From: Alphaproteobacteria bacterium
GTDB lineage: Bacteria; Pseudomonadota; Alphaproteobacteria; Micropepsales; Micropepsaceae
Assembly: GCA_021325375.1 (NCBI GenBank)
Contig: JAJPHG010000002.1
Location: 62,001-126,000, forward strand
Length of the DNA stretch: 64,000 nt
Direction: 5' to 3'
In this document: positions 62,252 through 64,000 of the stretch, piece by piece
How the letters are laid out: every line of letters starts with the position of its first letter
Numbering within the stretch: position 1 is the stretch's first letter
Made by a program: the position numbers and the translations under genes
The notes under the pieces: model-generated
Database searches by the model: none
Told to the model about the DNA's origin: nothing
The model's input: the letters and a program-made list of their open reading frames with translations, nothing else

Positions 62252-62661
62252 CACGTCCCCCGCGCAAGCGTGAGCGTGGTCAGAACCGCGAGCGGCGCGC
62301 GCCGCTGGTCGGCCACGGTGACGGTGACGAGGCAGAGCGCGCCCGTCGGATTGGGAACCTGGCCCAGCGCCGGCTGCTGCGGCTGGCCGCCCTGCTGCCA
62401 GGGCGCGATGTCGACGCGCCAGTAGAAGTCGCCGTTCGTGCCTTCGGTCGTCCCCGGCGCCGAGGGGATGATCGGCCCGACCGCGGCGAGCTCGGACTGC
62501 GCGATCATCATGGCGGTGCGGCGCGACTCCGCCATGCGATTGTGCGCCGCCGACGTGATGATGGAGGTGTACATCGCGATCAGCGTCATCGAGATGATCG
62601 CCGCCCCCACCATGGCCTCGATGAGGACGGAACCGGTATCGCCGCGCCGTGCCCCGCTCAT
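62251..62661 (-). CDS. gspI: Type II secretion minor pseudopilin GspI
   Basis: 136 residues. The leader ends GDTG, followed by SVLIEAMVGAAIISMTLIAM, with the Glu at +5. The body includes AMMIAQSELAAVG, typical of GspI (where the motif follows the pilin helix). ATG overlaps the gspH stop. Confidence 0.86.
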   Translation of the reverse strand: MSGARRGDTGSVLIEAMVGAAIISMTLIAMYTSIITSAAHNRMAESRRTAMMIAQSELAAVGPIIPSAPGTTEGTNGDFYWRVDIAPWQQGGQPQQPALGQVPNPTGALCLVTVTVADQRRAPLAVLTTLTLARGT

Positions 62662-63071
62662 TGCTGCCCCACTGTGACCGAGCCGTTCACCGGGTCGACG
62701 TTGACCGAATAGCGGCGGTGGCGCGCGGTCAGCGTGATCGCGGCGTTCTGCACCGAGCCGTCGGGATAGACGACGTAAGGGTTGGACATCGAAAGCGTGA
62801 TGCCTTCGGGCAGGAAGCGCGAGCCGCCGATCCAGTCGTATTCGCGGCCGTGATTGGTCGCTTCCAGGTCGACCTTCTGACCAGTCCTGAGCGCGGTCGC
62901 GCGCGCCACGCGCAGATCGGCCTCGAGCAGCCGCGTCGTCTGCTGCAGGTCGAGCATCTGCAGCGAGCCCAAGAGATTGGGCACCACGATCGTGGCGATC
63001 AGCGCCGTGATCGCCACGACGACCAGCGTCTCCAGCAGCGTGAAGCCGGAGTGTCTACCAGCTTCCGACAT
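62658..63071 (-). CDS. gspH: Type II secretion minor pseudopilin GspH
   Basis: 137 residues from the ATG at 63071, which overlaps gspG by 17 bases. Leader MSEAGRHSG then FTLLETLVVVAITALIATIV. The body has DLRVARATALRTGQKVDLEA, the GspH/FimT pattern. The longer frame upstream is a shadow of gspG. Confidence 0.88.
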   Translation of the reverse strand: MSEAGRHSGFTLLETLVVVAITALIATIVVPNLLGSLQMLDLQQTTRLLEADLRVARATALRTGQKVDLEATNHGREYDWIGGSRFLPEGITLSMSNPYVVYPDGSVQNAAITLTARHRRYSVNVDPVNGSVTVGQQ

Positions 63072-63510
63072 CCTGTGCCTCGCCCGTTCCGCCGGGCGCC
63101 TTGTCCTGTCCGAGCGTATAGACGTCGACTTCGCCGTGCTGGCCCGGATTCTGATAGACGTAGGGCGTGCCCCACGGGTCCTTGAGCGCGCTGTCCTTCT
63201 TGAGGTACGGCCCATTCCAGTTGGGCGCGGTCGTCGGCGCGGTGACGAGCCCCTCCAGGCCTTCCTGCTGTGTGGGATAGCGCCCGACGTCGAGGCGGAA
63301 CAGCTCCAGCGCCGACATCACGTTCTGGATCTGCACCTTCGCGGTCTGGGTGCGCGAGGTGCCGAGATATTTGATCACCTGCGGCGCGATGATGGCCGCG
63401 AGCATGCCCATGATCGCGAGCACGACCAGGAGCTCGAGAAGGGTGAAGCCGCCTTCGCCGCGCGTCTTCAGTCGCACGGAACGCAGGCTGAGTTTTTGAA
63501 TCAAGGTCAT
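63055..63510 (-). CDS. gspG: Type II secretion major pseudopilin GspG
   Basis: 151 residues. Leader ends RGEGG, then FTLLELLVVLAIMGMLAAII. The body has DVGRYPTQQEGLEGLVTAPT and GPYLKKDSALKDPWGTPYVY, the conserved major-pseudopilin core with its calcium-site region. It builds the pseudopilus shaft. It is followed by gspH and preceded by gspF, as usual. Confidence 0.95.
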   Translation of the reverse strand: MTLIQKLSLRSVRLKTRGEGGFTLLELLVVLAIMGMLAAIIAPQVIKYLGTSRTQTAKVQIQNVMSALELFRLDVGRYPTQQEGLEGLVTAPTTAPNWNGPYLKKDSALKDPWGTPYVYQNPGQHGEVDVYTLGQDKAPGGTGEAQDVGSW

Positions 63511-64000
63511 GGTCCTACCGCCAAATCGTTGAAGCCCAGGATAGCAGACATAATCGAAGCGATGATGGTGCCGACGAGCGCCGCCATCGTCACCGTGATC
63601 ACCGGGGTCATGATGGTGATGAGCCGCGCGATCGCGGTGCGCACGTCGCGGTCGAGCACGTCGGCCAGCCGCGTCAGCATCAGGCCGAGCTGCGCCGTCT
63701 CCTCGCCGGTGCGCAGGAACGAGATCGCCATCGGCGGGAACAGGCCCGTCTGGGCGAGCGGCGCCGACAGCCCGCCGCCCTGGCGCAGCCCCGTCGAGAC
63801 CTTCTCGACCGCGTCGTGCATGTGCATGTTGGCGAGCGAGCGCTGCGCGATGGCGAGCGCGCCGGCGAGCGGCACGCCGCCGTCGATGAGCGAGCCCAGC
63901 GTGCGCGCGAACCGGGCCGTCTCGGCGTTGCGCACGATGGAGCCGATCACCGGCAGCTTGAGGATCCTGCGGTCGACGAGGCGCCTGACCGCCGGCTGCT
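63507..64000 (-). CDS. gspF: Type II secretion inner-membrane platform GspF (C-terminal part, N-terminus off the right edge)
   Basis: About 164 residues are visible. ARTLGSLIDGGVPLAGALAI and TGEETAQLGLMLTRLADVLD are the second GspF repeat, ending with a membrane helix (IMTPVITVTMAALVGTIIAS) and LGFNDLAVGP. The frame is open to the right edge. The stop overlaps the gspG start. It is the polytopic platform protein that couples GspE to the pseudopilus. Confidence 0.93.
   Translation of the reverse strand, partial: QPAVRRLVDRRILKLPVIGSIVRNAETARFARTLGSLIDGGVPLAGALAIAQRSLANMHMHDAVEKVSTGLRQGGGLSAPLAQTGLFPPMAISFLRTGEETAQLGLMLTRLADVLDRDVRTAIARLITIMTPVITVTMAALVGTIIASIMSAILGFNDLAVGP

Noticed and set aside
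1..64000. tRNA, rRNA, CRISPR arrays and insertion sequences
   Set aside because: I saw no cloverleaf sequence, direct-repeat array or transposase frame. A covariance-model scan would be needed to exclude small RNAs.

Overview
The window is GC-rich, densely packed bacterial chromosome, most likely from an alphaproteobacterium. The clearest pointer is an 8.5-kb cyclic beta-1,2-glucan synthase gene (ndvB type), a protein typical of Rhizobiales and relatives. The lineage cannot be fixed below class from sequence alone. I see no rRNA, tRNA, CRISPR array, transposase or integrase.

Region 1 (1-15265, minus strand) is a 15-gene stretch of a contractile injection system that runs off the left edge. 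In transcription order it holds sheath, tube, a gp26/gpE-like zinc-finger protein, a disordered Ser/Pro/Ala-rich protein, a DUF4255/Pvc16-type terminator, an AAA+ ATPase, a small unknown protein, a CIS tube-family protein, a LysM-like protein, a gpD-like hub, a gpV spike, a PAAR-like tip, gp25, and two large baseplate proteins (the second is partial). Head, portal, terminase and lysis genes are absent, and the ATPase and Pvc16-type protein are present. This points to an extracellular injection system (eCIS, Afp/PVC-like) rather than a prophage or T6SS. Fibre, tape-measure and cargo genes, if present, lie left of position 1.

Region 2 (15.6-30.4 kb) is mostly amino-acid and sulfur metabolism: a cystathionine gamma-synthase-family PLP enzyme, a secreted amidohydrolase, a cysteine desulfurase-like PLP enzyme, an amino-acid permease, a double-CDGSH/bicupin fusion, MarC, a branched-chain aminotransferase and an acetolactate-synthase-like ThDP enzyme. 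A plus-strand operon then runs MetY, MetA-like acyltransferase, carrier protein-thioesterase fusion and AMP-forming ligase. This last operon combines homoserine acylation/sulfhydrylation with carrier-protein chemistry and is the most unusual metabolic unit here.

Region 3 (30.5-45.3 kb) holds ndvB, SelO, an ABC-F ATPase, a secreted PQQ-type beta-propeller and a cytochrome P450. Region 4 (45.3-46.6 kb) is a lower-GC patch with two small hypothetical genes. Region 5 (46.6-55.3 kb) has two divergent, translationally coupled operons: PhyH dioxygenase / aldo-keto reductase / serine hydrolase on minus, and MDR reductase / alpha-beta hydrolase / GNAT on plus. A secreted TIGR03118-type protein and a secreted multicopper oxidase follow.

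Region 6 (55.4-64 kb) is a type II secretion operon on the minus strand (F partial, G, H, I, J, L, M, C, D, K) with a single-domain prepilin peptidase converging on it. The secreted propellers and the copper oxidase nearby are plausible but unproven substrates. Three families of nested palindromic intergenic elements (A, B, C) punctuate the window. One forms the C-terminal tail of the carrier-thioesterase protein, and one occurs as two oppositely oriented copies at convergent gene ends.
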